Source: an uncultured Alcaligenaceae bacterium (GTDB taxonomy: Bacteria; Pseudomonadota; Gammaproteobacteria; Burkholderiales; Burkholderiaceae_B). From it: a stretch of 41,909 nucleotides of DNA. The notes under the pieces are model-generated. The model searched no databases. It was not told the origin of the DNA and worked only from the letters and a program-made list of their open reading frames with translations. Location of the stretch: assembly GCA_937952975.1 (NCBI GenBank), contig CALFXX010000081.1:1-41909 (forward strand). Direction: 5' to 3'. Below, piece after piece: positions 1 through 7,353 of this stretch. Within the stretch, counting starts at the first letter, position 1. Each line of letters starts with the position of its first letter. A program made the position numbers and the translations under genes.

Positions 1-228
1 GAAGCCGTCTTCTAGCGACAAGTATGGCAATTGCTTTGCATCGGCGTACTGCATCGCCTGTTGCGCAGTGGATTTATGACCCCAACCCGCAACTGCTGAG
101 ATCGGTTGCCAAAAGCGACCGAATCTTGCTCTGACAACGCGATCGCCTAACCACGCTTCGATGCCGGGTATCTCGGCGATACCTTTTGACATGACGCCAA
201 TTGGTAGAAGAGAAAGGTCAGTGGGCAT
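1..228 (-). CDS. kpsC: KpsC-like capsule polysaccharide Kdo transferase, N-terminal fragment
   Basis: This is a partial gene: 76 codons from an ATG at 226-228, read leftwards and cut by the window edge. The translation starts MPTDLSLLPIGVMSKGI. It contains the KpsC hallmark AVAGWGHKSTAQQAM followed by a YADAKQLPYLSLEDGF segment. KpsC proteins have the same GWGxKxS...A...A...LP.L.LEDGF block near the N-terminus. KpsC is a retaining beta-Kdo transferase that builds the poly-Kdo linker on phosphatidylglycerol for ABC-exported capsules, acting at the inner face of the inner membrane. The start overlaps the end of the upstream glycosyltransferase gene by 11 nt, so the two are probably cotranscribed and translationally coupled. 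Only the N-terminal segment can be seen, so completeness is unknown. Confidence 0.8.
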   Translation of the reverse strand, partial: MPTDLSLLPIGVMSKGIAEIPGIEAWLGDRVVRARFGRFWQPISAVAGWGHKSTAQQAMQYADAKQLPYLSLEDGF

Positions 229-1489
229 TGCGCTGATCCGGGTGTTTTTCAAACGCGATCAGCTGATGCTGTGCCGTTGCTTCACATTCTTGATGCGCAG
301 CATTTTGCTCAAAGGTCTGACGTCGCGCAGCGTGCCCAAGCTGATGGATGGTGTCACTTGCCGCCTTCAAGATACTTGCGCGCTGCGCTTGAGCGGCCGC
401 TAAATCTAAGATCGCACTCACCCAACTCGCCACATCCATCTGCACAAGCACACCTTGCTTGCCTGGTTCAATAAACACTTGCCAAGGGCCTTGCTCAGCA
501 TAGATGCCGGCGGCGCCTGCACGGTGAATATCAAAAAACTTAGTGTACGAACGCGCTAGATTAAAGGGGTGGTCAAGCATCGGGGCTAAGCCGATATGAC
601 GACCGGGTTGCTTGATAAAGTCTTGATAAGCGGGCCACTTCATTTGCGGGATCACCTTGACACGCTTTAGGTGGCCGTAGAGCTTTTGGGTTTTTGCGTT
701 GCCGATCAGTTCAAAGGTGATATTCGGGTTTAGGCTTAAGACCAGTTCAATCACTGGTAGCAACCACTCAATCTCGGCTTGGTGTGAACCTGTGCCGTGA
801 TAGAAGACGACGCAGGCCTTGGCCGGATCTGTTGCTTCGCGGATGTCTGGTGAGTGCGGCTTCGAAAGTGGTACTAGATGGCTTGAGTCACTGCTGTGTC
901 CTCTGGCCAGTATCTTCGTGTCACGGGTCGCGCTTTTTGAAACGTTGCAGTTTTTGGCCAGAAACTCGTCAGAATGCTTAATTTCTACGTTTGCCGAATC
1001 TGCGTGATTTGGCAATTCATTGCAATAATTGGCAAGACCCAAGGGGGTGGGTAGCACCAAGCGGGGCTTGTACTGTGCGTACTTTTGTTGCAACCAAGGC
1101 GTTGATACCCACAACTCGGGCTGCATCTTAAGCAGCCATTTGCGTTGCCAAGTTGCGCGTTTAAGCAGTTTAAAACGATAGCGCCACGTCAAGCCTTGGG
1201 CTGCTCTCCAGTCAAACAGATCGTCATCCATAAAATAAATTAGGCGTGCAAGCGAGTGTCTGGTCTGTTCAATTAAGGCACGCCACGCAGCCGTAACATA
1301 GCGAACAAAAATGACACTCGCACCGTGCAAATCATCTACCGCAGGGAGTTGACTCCAACTACATCGCAGCACTGTCGCGTGTGTACGCGTCACAAGCGGC
1401 AAAATAAAATAATCCGTCGAAGGATTAGGCCCCTCTTCAACGATATAAATTCGACTAGGTTGAACTGCGTCGCTGTCGTGCGTCAACAT
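218..1489 (-). CDS. Glycosyltransferase of the GT-B type, capsule locus
   Basis: A 423-residue protein with no signal peptide or clear membrane segment. The N-terminal half (about 12-160) has a Rossmann-like start (IYIVEEG), YFMDDD at 85-90 and a VLPTPLG turn. The C-terminal half (about 225-390) has VVFYHGTGSHQAEIEWL, FELIGNA and an NLARSYTKFFDIHRAGAAGIY stretch followed by an acidic site, the usual nucleotide-sugar half of group-1-like transferases. A poorly conserved, polar segment at about 160-222 links the halves. It sits between a PhyH-type gene (TAG stop immediately followed by this ATG) and kpsC, so it probably adds a sugar in capsule or lipid-linked glycan synthesis. Donor and acceptor cannot be told from sequence. 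Confidence 0.7.
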   Translation of the reverse strand: MLTHDSDAVQPSRIYIVEEGPNPSTDYFILPLVTRTHATVLRCSWSQLPAVDDLHGASVIFVRYVTAAWRALIEQTRHSLARLIYFMDDDLFDWRAAQGLTWRYRFKLLKRATWQRKWLLKMQPELWVSTPWLQQKYAQYKPRLVLPTPLGLANYCNELPNHADSANVEIKHSDEFLAKNCNVSKSATRDTKILARGHSSDSSHLVPLSKPHSPDIREATDPAKACVVFYHGTGSHQAEIEWLLPVIELVLSLNPNITFELIGNAKTQKLYGHLKRVKVIPQMKWPAYQDFIKQPGRHIGLAPMLDHPFNLARSYTKFFDIHRAGAAGIYAEQGPWQVFIEPGKQGVLVQMDVASWVSAILDLAAAQAQRASILKAASDTIHQLGHAARRQTFEQNAAHQECEATAQHQLIAFEKHPDQRNAH

Positions 1490-2731
1490 CTAAGTCGGGT
1501 CAACTTTATAACGACGTTTTTCGCGAAAGCCGTGCAGCATGTAATGCTCGGCAGCGGTCAAGCCAGCTTGTCTGACATCTGGATTGAGCTCAAGATAATT
1601 CATGGCGTTAAAGTCTTCGGGCAAGCTCATTTTGTAGGGCCGCTTTTCAAGATAACCATGCGTCGTGTAATGCGTGATCGGATCCATACCAGAGGCGGCA
1701 ACGTCTTTATTCAAATGCAGATAAGCCGCAGCATCAAAGTCGAGGGGCAAGGGTATGGTCGGCAGTGTTGATTTTTTTGGTTTGCCTTTTTTGCTGGAAG
1801 ACGTCCACCCAAACAGTTTTTCGTACCAAGGTTTAGGCTTGGGCTTAGATGCGCTTTTCAGTGCAACTTGTGGCCGTTCAAGCGGCAGGCCTGTAGCAAT
1901 ATCTATAGGCGCACGCAGCCTGATCTCACCGCCAAATACATCTGAATGCATAGGGGTGTAGTAGTCGCAGCCTTCAAAAAAATAATGCGTGACCTGTGAC
2001 CAGCGCGAGGTGCCCGCACGCAAAATTCGCTCACCACCGTGGAGCAAATTCGCTGACCAAATTAAGGCATCGCCGGCTTTCGCTTCAAAGGTTTGTTTTT
2101 CTAAGACGTGGGCTTCGGTGAGTTTCTCCCATAGGGCTTCGTAAACGGTTTGATCGATCTTTGCTGTCGGTGCATAGCCCAGTTGGCGGCAATCGTAAGT
2201 GGGTAACTTGTGACTACCAGGAAAGTAGTGCAAGGGCCCAGTATCAAAGAACACATCTTCTAGCGCAACCCAAACGCCACACATATAGCGTTCAGGCGCC
2301 GAATGAAAATGCATGGCGTCGCTGTGCGTAGCTTGTTGACTGCCGTACCTAAAGTTAAGCGTTTGAAACGCAAAGGCTTGGCGACCATAAAGCTTGGTGA
2401 GCAACTTTGTGATGCGTTCATCGCAAGCGAGGTCTTTAACGGTTTGACTGGTGCGATAGGCATCTTGTATACGTGCCTCGGCTGCGATCTCTTCTGGCGT
2501 TAGGGTCGTACTGATGGCCATCTCGTCATACAGCGGCTGCAAATCTGCGCGTATCTGTTTAGCCTGTTCTTTAATCTCAGAAAAAAATCTGGGCAATATC
2601 GCAAACCCATATTTGTTCAGATCAGCAGCAATCTTTTTTTCGTGCTCAGCAAAGTAATCCGAAGCAGCGATGTCGGCAAAAAACGGCGACTCAATGATCG
2701 GTACACCAGGAAGTAATGATTGAGTTTGCAT
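1490..2731 (-). CDS. PhyH-family dioxygenase-like protein with C-terminal YLxxNxDV repeats
   Basis: A 413-residue protein. Residues about 35-260 match the phytanoyl-CoA dioxygenase (PhyH) fold of Fe(II)/2-oxoglutarate oxygenases. The H136-S-D138 facial-triad motif, the distal H231 in NLLHGGERI and R243 as a candidate 2-oxoglutarate anchor are all present, so it looks catalytically competent. A Lys/Pro-rich linker (about 292-325) leads to two copies of a roughly 36-residue module (331-366 and 373-409) with the pattern DFxAxxYLxLNxDV...HYxxHGxxEKRxY. Such modules are often attached to glycosyltransferases and capsule proteins, and I infer a docking or glycan-recognition role. It is the first gene of the capsule-linked operon, with 0 nt before the next gene. 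The hydroxylated substrate is unknown. Confidence 0.75.
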   Translation of the reverse strand: MQTQSLLPGVPIIESPFFADIAASDYFAEHEKKIAADLNKYGFAILPRFFSEIKEQAKQIRADLQPLYDEMAISTTLTPEEIAAEARIQDAYRTSQTVKDLACDERITKLLTKLYGRQAFAFQTLNFRYGSQQATHSDAMHFHSAPERYMCGVWVALEDVFFDTGPLHYFPGSHKLPTYDCRQLGYAPTAKIDQTVYEALWEKLTEAHVLEKQTFEAKAGDALIWSANLLHGGERILRAGTSRWSQVTHYFFEGCDYYTPMHSDVFGGEIRLRAPIDIATGLPLERPQVALKSASKPKPKPWYEKLFGWTSSSKKGKPKKSTLPTIPLPLDFDAAAYLHLNKDVAASGMDPITHYTTHGYLEKRPYKMSLPEDFNAMNYLELNPDVRQAGLTAAEHYMLHGFREKRRYKVDPT

Positions 2732-2914
2732 CTGCGAAGGTGAAGCGAGATAGATGCGTCGTGAGACGCGAAAGCACCATTGACCGAAGTCATTGCAATA
2801 GGTTGTTTGAGTATGTCACCGAGTGCGCGATGCGTCTATGGCTGTGAAAAGCTTAGAGGGAGGGGTGGTGGTGGGGTGTTGCGTTTTTTGGCTGTGGTGG
2901 CCACCAGCACGCGT

Positions 2915-3820
2915 TCACATCTTAAAAGGATTGCTAGGCTTATCTCCGCTTAAAGCGCTGCGTACTTCTTGCAGGTAACTGCTAAGCAAGCCACTAAGAT
3001 ATATCCAAAAGTCGTGAGTTAAAACCGTTTCATTTACAATGTAATTAGGCAAAAAACGGTTCATTTCATTTTGAAAATCTTTAGCGACTTTGGGGTCATT
3101 CGTCAGTGAATTCACTCGGGCGGTGAAAGCGTTTAAGTAGTTCTGCGTGTCTGCACGATGATCGGCAAGTTTCAGTTCGATGAGATTAAGAGATGGTTTG
3201 ATTGCTTTTTGATGGAGCCAGCCTAGATCCCACAAGTCGCGATTTTTGATTCGGTTAGGTCGCAGCGCGAACGCAACCAATTTGTCTGAAAAAATCTCTT
3301 CGCACGATTGCGCCTGCAAAATCAAGCCGCTGGTACCCATTTCGACTTCGTAATGATTTCGAAGCATCAATGGACGACGCTCATAACTTGGTATTGCACA
3401 CACGTCGATATTGATGCGTTGCGCAGGAATATCTCTGCGCTCAGGCCGAGTTATGACTTTTAGTTTCCATGTGTCCACGTTACCTTCATCACGCACAGGC
3501 GCAACAACGTCCACGTGCAAACCATATTTATCTTTAAGGCCTTGTGCTAAGACCTCGCCCATTGTTGCAAGTTGATCGCGAGTAAAGTCCGCACCACCCG
3601 TGAAATCTAAGTCTTCGCTTAGTCGGTTCGAGCCATAACATGCTCTTAAACAAGTGCCACCAATAAAGGTTAGATTAGTTAGTAAGCCGGCACCGCTAAG
3701 TACTCTCAAGATGTCGTGATGAAGAAGCTCTTTCTCTATCACGGTCCGGAGTGGTGCAAGTTCGCGTTGATTACGGAGGGCCTCGTCAACCAAACTATCA
3801 AATAAGCTCATTCGCGACAC
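2915..3820 (-). CDS. abiEii: AbiEii-family nucleotidyltransferase toxin (type IV TA / abortive infection)
   Basis: A 301-residue protein of the AbiEii/AbiGii nucleotidyltransferase family. Visible motifs are GGT (54-56), RLSEDLDF (66-73, catalytic acids D70 and D72), a third acid in INIDVCAIPS (D139), and SDKLVAFALRPNRIKNRD around K180 to D195 followed by WDLGWL. This is the full polymerase-beta-like set, so the toxin appears intact. AbiE toxins are reported to block growth by transferring nucleotides, with tRNA acceptor ends as targets for related enzymes. The gene overlaps the 3' end of its antitoxin gene by 23 nt, the standard AbiE arrangement, and shares its promoter. An ATG three codons further in is an alternative start. 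Confidence 0.9.
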   Translation of the reverse strand: MSRMSLFDSLVDEALRNQRELAPLRTVIEKELLHHDILRVLSGAGLLTNLTFIGGTCLRACYGSNRLSEDLDFTGGADFTRDQLATMGEVLAQGLKDKYGLHVDVVAPVRDEGNVDTWKLKVITRPERRDIPAQRINIDVCAIPSYERRPLMLRNHYEVEMGTSGLILQAQSCEEIFSDKLVAFALRPNRIKNRDLWDLGWLHQKAIKPSLNLIELKLADHRADTQNYLNAFTARVNSLTNDPKVAKDFQNEMNRFLPNYIVNETVLTHDFWIYLSGLLSSYLQEVRSALSGDKPSNPFKM

Positions 3821-4346
3821 TCCAGTCGATTAAGTCTGTACTGCGATGGGTCGCTTTCATATCTCGTAAGGCTTGTTTCACACTGGCACGCCACATTTTG
3901 TTTTGAGGGTCGTAGTGCAAATGCTCAACAAGGCTGTCTGGCTTTTGCTGTGTATGCACGAACTCAATGCTGCCCCAGTTTTGACAGTCAAAAATACTAG
4001 AACGACCCGAGGACATCACCATGATGCGATTCATCGGGATTTGAGAGATGACACCCGCATCGCTCAAAACGGTTTCAAGACTCAGATAGTTCAAATCCAT
4101 TGGGCGAAGTTTGGTTGCTGCCTGTGAAAGGCTGAAGGGATGGTTCGAAGGGTAGGTGTCGTACCGATATAGCCCTCGACAAACTCGTTGAAGGTGGCCT
4201 GAGCTGACCGCTCGACTGAGCAAAGTATTGAATGCAACGTCGGACAGTTGCGGAAGTACTGCGCGCAAATCCGCTGGCGTGAACAGGCACGCTTGCGGGG
4301 TAGCAAGCTGCTTAAGAGCACCCAAAAGCTGTCTGAGAGGCTGCAT
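3798..4346 (-). CDS. abiEi: AbiEi-family antitoxin / autorepressor
   Basis: A 182-residue protein. The N-terminal region (about 1-65) reads as a winged helix-turn-helix (FTPADLRAVLPQLSDVAFNTL...GLYRYDTYP), and the rest (about 66-182) is the AbiEi antitoxin domain (LNYLSLETVLSDAGVIS, RIMVMSSGRS). AbiEi proteins neutralise AbiEii and repress their own promoter by binding inverted repeats. A matching palindrome and promoter sit just upstream (4351-4401). A GAG Shine-Dalgarno-like triplet lies 6-7 nt before the chosen ATG. A second ATG (4348-4350) two bases earlier is out of frame. The gene overlaps the toxin start by 23 nt, so translation is probably coupled. Confidence 0.85.
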   Translation of the reverse strand: MQPLRQLLGALKQLATPQACLFTPADLRAVLPQLSDVAFNTLLSRAVSSGHLQRVCRGLYRYDTYPSNHPFSLSQAATKLRPMDLNYLSLETVLSDAGVISQIPMNRIMVMSSGRSSIFDCQNWGSIEFVHTQQKPDSLVEHLHYDPQNKMWRASVKQALRDMKATHRSTDLIDWSVANELI

Positions 4347-4353
4347 TCATAAC

Positions 4354-4390
4354 TCTACATTAAATTACTAATAGTGTAAGTTAATGTAGA
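4354..4390. promoter_or_regulatory. Palindromic operator overlapping the abiE promoter
   Basis: A perfect 10-bp inverted repeat, TCTACATTAA (4354-4363) and TTAATGTAGA (4381-4390), is separated by 17 bp. The spacer continues the same symmetry: TTAC at 4365-4368 pairs with GTAA at 4376-4379 around the same centre, 4372. The arms flank the -10 element and the right arm occupies the promoter spacer. AbiEi antitoxins are known to autoregulate by binding inverted repeats in this position, so this is the likely AbiEi site. That assignment is inference. Confidence 0.7.
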
Positions 4391-4401
4391 CTTTATGTCA
4401 A
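4373..4401 (-). promoter_or_regulatory. abiE promoter, -35 TTGACA / -10 TACACT
   Basis: On the minus strand a perfect -35 TTGACA (4396-4401 on the plus strand as TGTCAA) is followed after exactly 17 nt by a -10 TACACT (4373-4378). Transcription would start near 4366, about 20 nt before the abiEi ATG. The right arm of the palindrome described separately lies inside the spacer, so a bound repressor would block RNA polymerase. Confidence 0.7.
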
Positions 4402-4485
4402 TAATGGAATGCGTTGAAGGCATGTGTACGGAAAAGCGCTAAAGCTGCTTTCGATTGTCAAAACACACGGCCTTCGGGTGCTGGC

Positions 4486-5640
4486 TTAAAACAAAGCCCC
4501 ACGTGCAGACACTGGCCATAACTCTTCGACCTTACCATTACGCACTGCCACCAACCAATCATGTAAGTTCACCGTTGGGTCGCAGTGCCCAGGGATCAAC
4601 TTGACTTTGTCGCCGACTTTGAGGGGTGGAGTGCCGGGCTCTGAGATGATGGTGGTGTGTTCGTCTGAGATGCCTTTCACTGACCAGCCGGGCAGGGTCA
4701 TGCGGGGCAAGCCTGAGTCCATGGCAAAGCACTTTAGGCCACCGTCGAGCACTGCGTGGGTTGGGCTGACGCTAATCACTGTGCATAGCGCGTGCAGAAC
4801 GGGTAACAATTCTGGGGCCTCTTCGTCAGGCGAGTTCTTGTGATAATCGTTATCCATCAACACGTATGACCCTGGCTGCACCTCAGTGTACAGACCTGAT
4901 TCAGCTTCGATTGGATAGGTGCCGGTGCCGCCACCTGTGATGGCATTGACTTCGAAGCCTGCGGCGTTAAGTGCGCTGACCATGTCTTTGACTTTATCGC
5001 ACGCTGACCGAATGGCTTGCAGGCGCTCTTCGGGTTTGCGCATGTGCTGCGCGGGGCCGTAGTAGGCTTGTAAACCCGCAAATACTAGTGAAGGTGAGTA
5101 GGTGGCAATCGCTTCGGCCAATTCAATGGCTGCAGCGTGGGTTGTGACACCGCAACGCGCGCCACCTACGTCTTGTTCAATGTACACATCAATAGCCACA
5201 CGATGACGCCTGGCTGCTGCGCCAATCTGATGTACTTGCACGATGTTATCCACGCACAACCCCATGTGGGCATGCGCAGCAAGACGCGCCACGCGTTCAA
5301 CTTTACGCACACCAACTACCTGATTGGTGATCAAAATATTTTTGACGCCCACTTCGATAAAGGCTTCAGCTTCGCTGGCCTTTTGTACGCAAATCCCAAC
5401 AGCCCCCGCGTGAATCTGGCGTAAGGCGATGTCAGGGCACTTGTGTGCCTTGCCATGCGAGCGCACCGCAATGCCAGCGGTTTGAATAACTGCATGTACC
5501 TCAGCAAGGTTACGCTCAAACGCATCAAGCTCGATCAACAGAGCAGGGGTATCAATCGCATCAACCGACGCGCCAATCACCGCCGGTGCATCCTGCCAAT
5601 TGCCCAAACCAGACTCAGAAATCGAAGGGTGATGCGTCAT
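4486..5640 (-). CDS. PLP/metal D-threonine or 3-hydroxy-D-aspartate aldolase-type enzyme (DSD1 family)
   Basis: A 384-residue fold-type III PLP enzyme of the alanine-racemase-like DSD1 family. The N-terminal barrel carries IDTPALLIELDAFERN and RSHGKAHKCPD, with K64 the expected Schiff-base lysine. GICVQKASEAEAF and IEQDVGGARCGV follow. Near the C-terminus H352-C-D354 is followed by PTVNLHDWLVAVRNG. A His-x-Asp metal pair is typical of D-threonine aldolases, and the SHGK/HCDP...HDW context resembles 3-hydroxy-D-aspartate aldolase (DHAA/BhcC). It should cleave a D-3-hydroxyamino acid to glycine plus an aldehyde or glyoxylate; which one cannot be decided. It lies between two toxin-antitoxin modules and is divergent from hipB, sharing a 156-bp control region that contains the HipB-type operators. 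Confidence 0.75.
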   Translation of the reverse strand: MTHHPSISESGLGNWQDAPAVIGASVDAIDTPALLIELDAFERNLAEVHAVIQTAGIAVRSHGKAHKCPDIALRQIHAGAVGICVQKASEAEAFIEVGVKNILITNQVVGVRKVERVARLAAHAHMGLCVDNIVQVHQIGAAARRHRVAIDVYIEQDVGGARCGVTTHAAAIELAEAIATYSPSLVFAGLQAYYGPAQHMRKPEERLQAIRSACDKVKDMVSALNAAGFEVNAITGGGTGTYPIEAESGLYTEVQPGSYVLMDNDYHKNSPDEEAPELLPVLHALCTVISVSPTHAVLDGGLKCFAMDSGLPRMTLPGWSVKGISDEHTTIISEPGTPPLKVGDKVKLIPGHCDPTVNLHDWLVAVRNGKVEELWPVSARGALF

Positions 5641-5713
5641 AGTGGTTTCCTGTTGCGGTGAGTACTTGTGACTTTACCTTAAGTTCATGCTTTAGCTTAA
5701 GGCTGCATAATTA

Positions 5714-5731
5714 TGTCCTATAAAATGGACA
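5714..5731. promoter_or_regulatory. HipB-type operator site 1 (TGTCC-N8-GGACA)
   Basis: A perfect 5-bp inverted repeat with an 8-bp spacer, TGTCC (5714-5718) and GGACA (5727-5731). The E. coli HipB operator is TATCC-N8-GGATA, so the spacing is identical and the half-site differs by one base. Its right half overlaps the proposed hipBA -35 box. It lies upstream of both hipB (plus) and the aldolase gene (minus). Confidence 0.65.
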
Positions 5732-5754
5732 AATATTCTATTTATCGATAAAAT
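5726..5754 (+). promoter_or_regulatory. hipBA promoter, -35 TGGACA / -10 TAAAAT
   Basis: TGGACA at 5726-5731 and TAAAAT at 5749-5754 each match consensus at five of six bases and are separated by exactly 17 nt. Transcription would start near 5761, about 36 nt before the hipB ATG. A perfect 12-bp palindrome TTTATCGATAAA (5741-5752) overlaps the spacer and -10. Operator 1 overlaps the -35 and operator 2 begins at the last base of the -10, a layout suited to autorepression. Confidence 0.6.
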
Positions 5755-5771
5755 GTCTTTTATATAAGACA
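5754..5771. promoter_or_regulatory. HipB-type operator site 2 (TGTCT-N8-AGACA)
   Basis: TGTCT (5754-5758) and AGACA (5767-5771) are separated by 8 bp. Symmetry extends outward by one base and inward by one base, giving ATGTCTT...AAGACAT. It is the same motif and spacing as the site at 5714-5731. The two sites are offset by 40 bp, about four helical turns, so dimers on both could lie on one DNA face. Confidence 0.65.
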
Positions 5772-5796
5772 TAATATTAAGTAACATGAAAAAACA

Positions 5797-6075
5797 ATGA
5801 AAGACAAGATCAGATTTCTCTCCGACGTTGGTTCACAGGTGCGGGCGCTTCGGCAGGCTACTCAAATGCCTACTGCGCTAATTGCTGAAAAATCTGGTCG
5901 TAGTCGAGATGTTTTAAATCGTCTTGAAAAAGGTCGAGATGTGTCGTTGACCTCACTTTTAGCAATTCTTGCTGCGATGGGCCACACGATCGAAATTGTA
6001 GGCCTTGGGCTTCCAACACGCGAAGAGATGCGGCGCCGTACGCTACAAGAAATGGAAGACGACGATGACTATTGA
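5797..6075 (+). CDS. hipB: HipB-like XRE-family antitoxin / repressor
   Basis: A 92-residue protein with a Cro/C1-type helix-turn-helix at about 12-66: QVRALRQATQMPTALIAEKS, then GRSRDVLNRLEKGRDVSL and LLAILAAMGHTIEIV. Residues after 70 form a short charged tail (REEMRRRTLQEMEDDDDY). HipB dimers bind HipA and repress the hipBA promoter. The ATG has only an A-rich, weak Shine-Dalgarno region. Its stop codon overlaps the start of hipA by 11 nt, so the toxin should be translationally coupled to the antitoxin. Two matching operators sit directly upstream. Confidence 0.85.
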   Translation: MKDKIRFLSDVGSQVRALRQATQMPTALIAEKSGRSRDVLNRLEKGRDVSLTSLLAILAAMGHTIEIVGLGLPTREEMRRRTLQEMEDDDDY

Positions 6076-7324
6076 CTTGATCCCCGAAAAGATTAAACGT
6101 TTAGCGATCACCATCGCCTCTGACGTTCCGGCGATGCCAGTCTCGGCCGAGCTCACCAAAGAGTCGGGCTACACCTTTTCGTACCTACGCGACGACTCTT
6201 CACAAGCCTCAGTGAGTTTACTGCTGCGACCAAAACAATTGACGTTCAACGATAGTGAATTGTTTCCATCGATGGATATGAATTTGCCTGAGGGGTTTTT
6301 ACTTCAGCGAATTTTTGAGATGTTTCCGAAACGTAAATTAAACAAGATGCATTTGCTGGCGATGATGGGTGATAACGCAATTGGGCGCGTGGGTTATGTT
6401 TTACCCGACCGCCAAGCACCAGCCGTTCGTCACACGCTTAGCAAAGCGACATTATTAAAGACTCCCTTTAGCGATTCGTTGTTTCGAGATCTAGTGAACA
6501 CGTACCTTTCGACTGGTATCGGGATTTCTGGTGTCCAGCCCAAAATCATGATCCCTAGTAAAGCGTCATTGCCGATACCCGATTTGATCGTGAAGGCAGC
6601 AGGCGCTGAGTTTCCGGGGCTTGCAGCTAACGAATATCTTTGTTTAAGTGTCGCGCGCATAGCTGAAATGAACGTGCCGAGCTTTGAGTTATCAGATGAC
6701 GGGCAGCTTTTAGTAATTGATCGTTTTGATGTAACAGAGCAAGGTCAACGACTTGGTTTTGAAGATATGGCCGCGTTGATGGATTTAAGGGTCAACGACC
6801 GCCTCGATAATCGTAAATACTTTGGTAACTATCAATATCTTGCTGAACTCATTGGTCAATTTTCATCGAAAGCGGCTCTAGACCGTTTAGCGTTTTTTGA
6901 GCAATTAAGCCTGTCGATTATGGTTCGAAACGGAGATGCTCATTTAAAGAATTTCGGGATGCTTTATCAGGGGAAAAACGACAGCTCTGTTAGGCTGTCA
7001 CCCCTTTTTGATGTTGTAACAACCACTATATATAAGTTTGAAAGACCAGGCGGCTTTGAAGATATCGATAGAACGATGGCCTTGAAACTTATAAAGGGGC
7101 GGCATGGCAGTCGTAGCTATCCAACACGCAAAGAATTACTAGAGTTTGGGCGCTCGGTTTGCGGAGTGGTTTCACCCGAAAAAACATTGCAGCGCATCAG
7201 CGATGCAATGTCACAAGTTTTACAAGAAGCAAAACAAGACTCGCGAATTGATCCTAGCCTCTACACCAATATGGCCAAAGAGTGGACCGTTGGTATAGCG
7301 CTAGGGACTGACAGTGCGCACTAA
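6065..7324 (+). CDS. hipA: HipA-family Ser/Thr kinase toxin
   Basis: A 419-residue protein, starting at the ATG inside the end of hipB (MTIDLIPEKIKRL). The N-terminal HipA subdomain (about 10-115) includes FSYLRDDSSQASVS and PEGFLLQRIFE. The kinase core follows: GISGVQPKIMIP as the P-loop-like ATP segment, DLIVKAAGAEFPGLAANEY, LLVIDRFDV, the catalytic NGDAHLKNF and the metal-binding LSPLFDVVTT. All residues expected for activity are visible. HipA of E. coli phosphorylates glutamyl-tRNA synthetase and causes growth arrest and persistence; the target here is not shown. Length is close to E. coli HipA (440). An in-frame upstream start within hipB is possible but would add an unrelated leader. 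Confidence 0.85.
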   Translation: MTIDLIPEKIKRLAITIASDVPAMPVSAELTKESGYTFSYLRDDSSQASVSLLLRPKQLTFNDSELFPSMDMNLPEGFLLQRIFEMFPKRKLNKMHLLAMMGDNAIGRVGYVLPDRQAPAVRHTLSKATLLKTPFSDSLFRDLVNTYLSTGIGISGVQPKIMIPSKASLPIPDLIVKAAGAEFPGLAANEYLCLSVARIAEMNVPSFELSDDGQLLVIDRFDVTEQGQRLGFEDMAALMDLRVNDRLDNRKYFGNYQYLAELIGQFSSKAALDRLAFFEQLSLSIMVRNGDAHLKNFGMLYQGKNDSSVRLSPLFDVVTTTIYKFERPGGFEDIDRTMALKLIKGRHGSRSYPTRKELLEFGRSVCGVVSPEKTLQRISDAMSQVLQEAKQDSRIDPSLYTNMAKEWTVGIALGTDSAH

Positions 7325-7353
7325 TTCGATTAACAACAAATCAGCAGCCAACC

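Noticed and set aside
2895..2906. Perfect 12-bp palindrome TGGTGGCCACCA downstream of abiEii, near a T6 run
   Set aside because: The T run (2884-2889) precedes the stem on the plus strand and becomes an A run after it on the minus strand, so it does not fit an intrinsic terminator for the minus-strand gene. No other role is supported.
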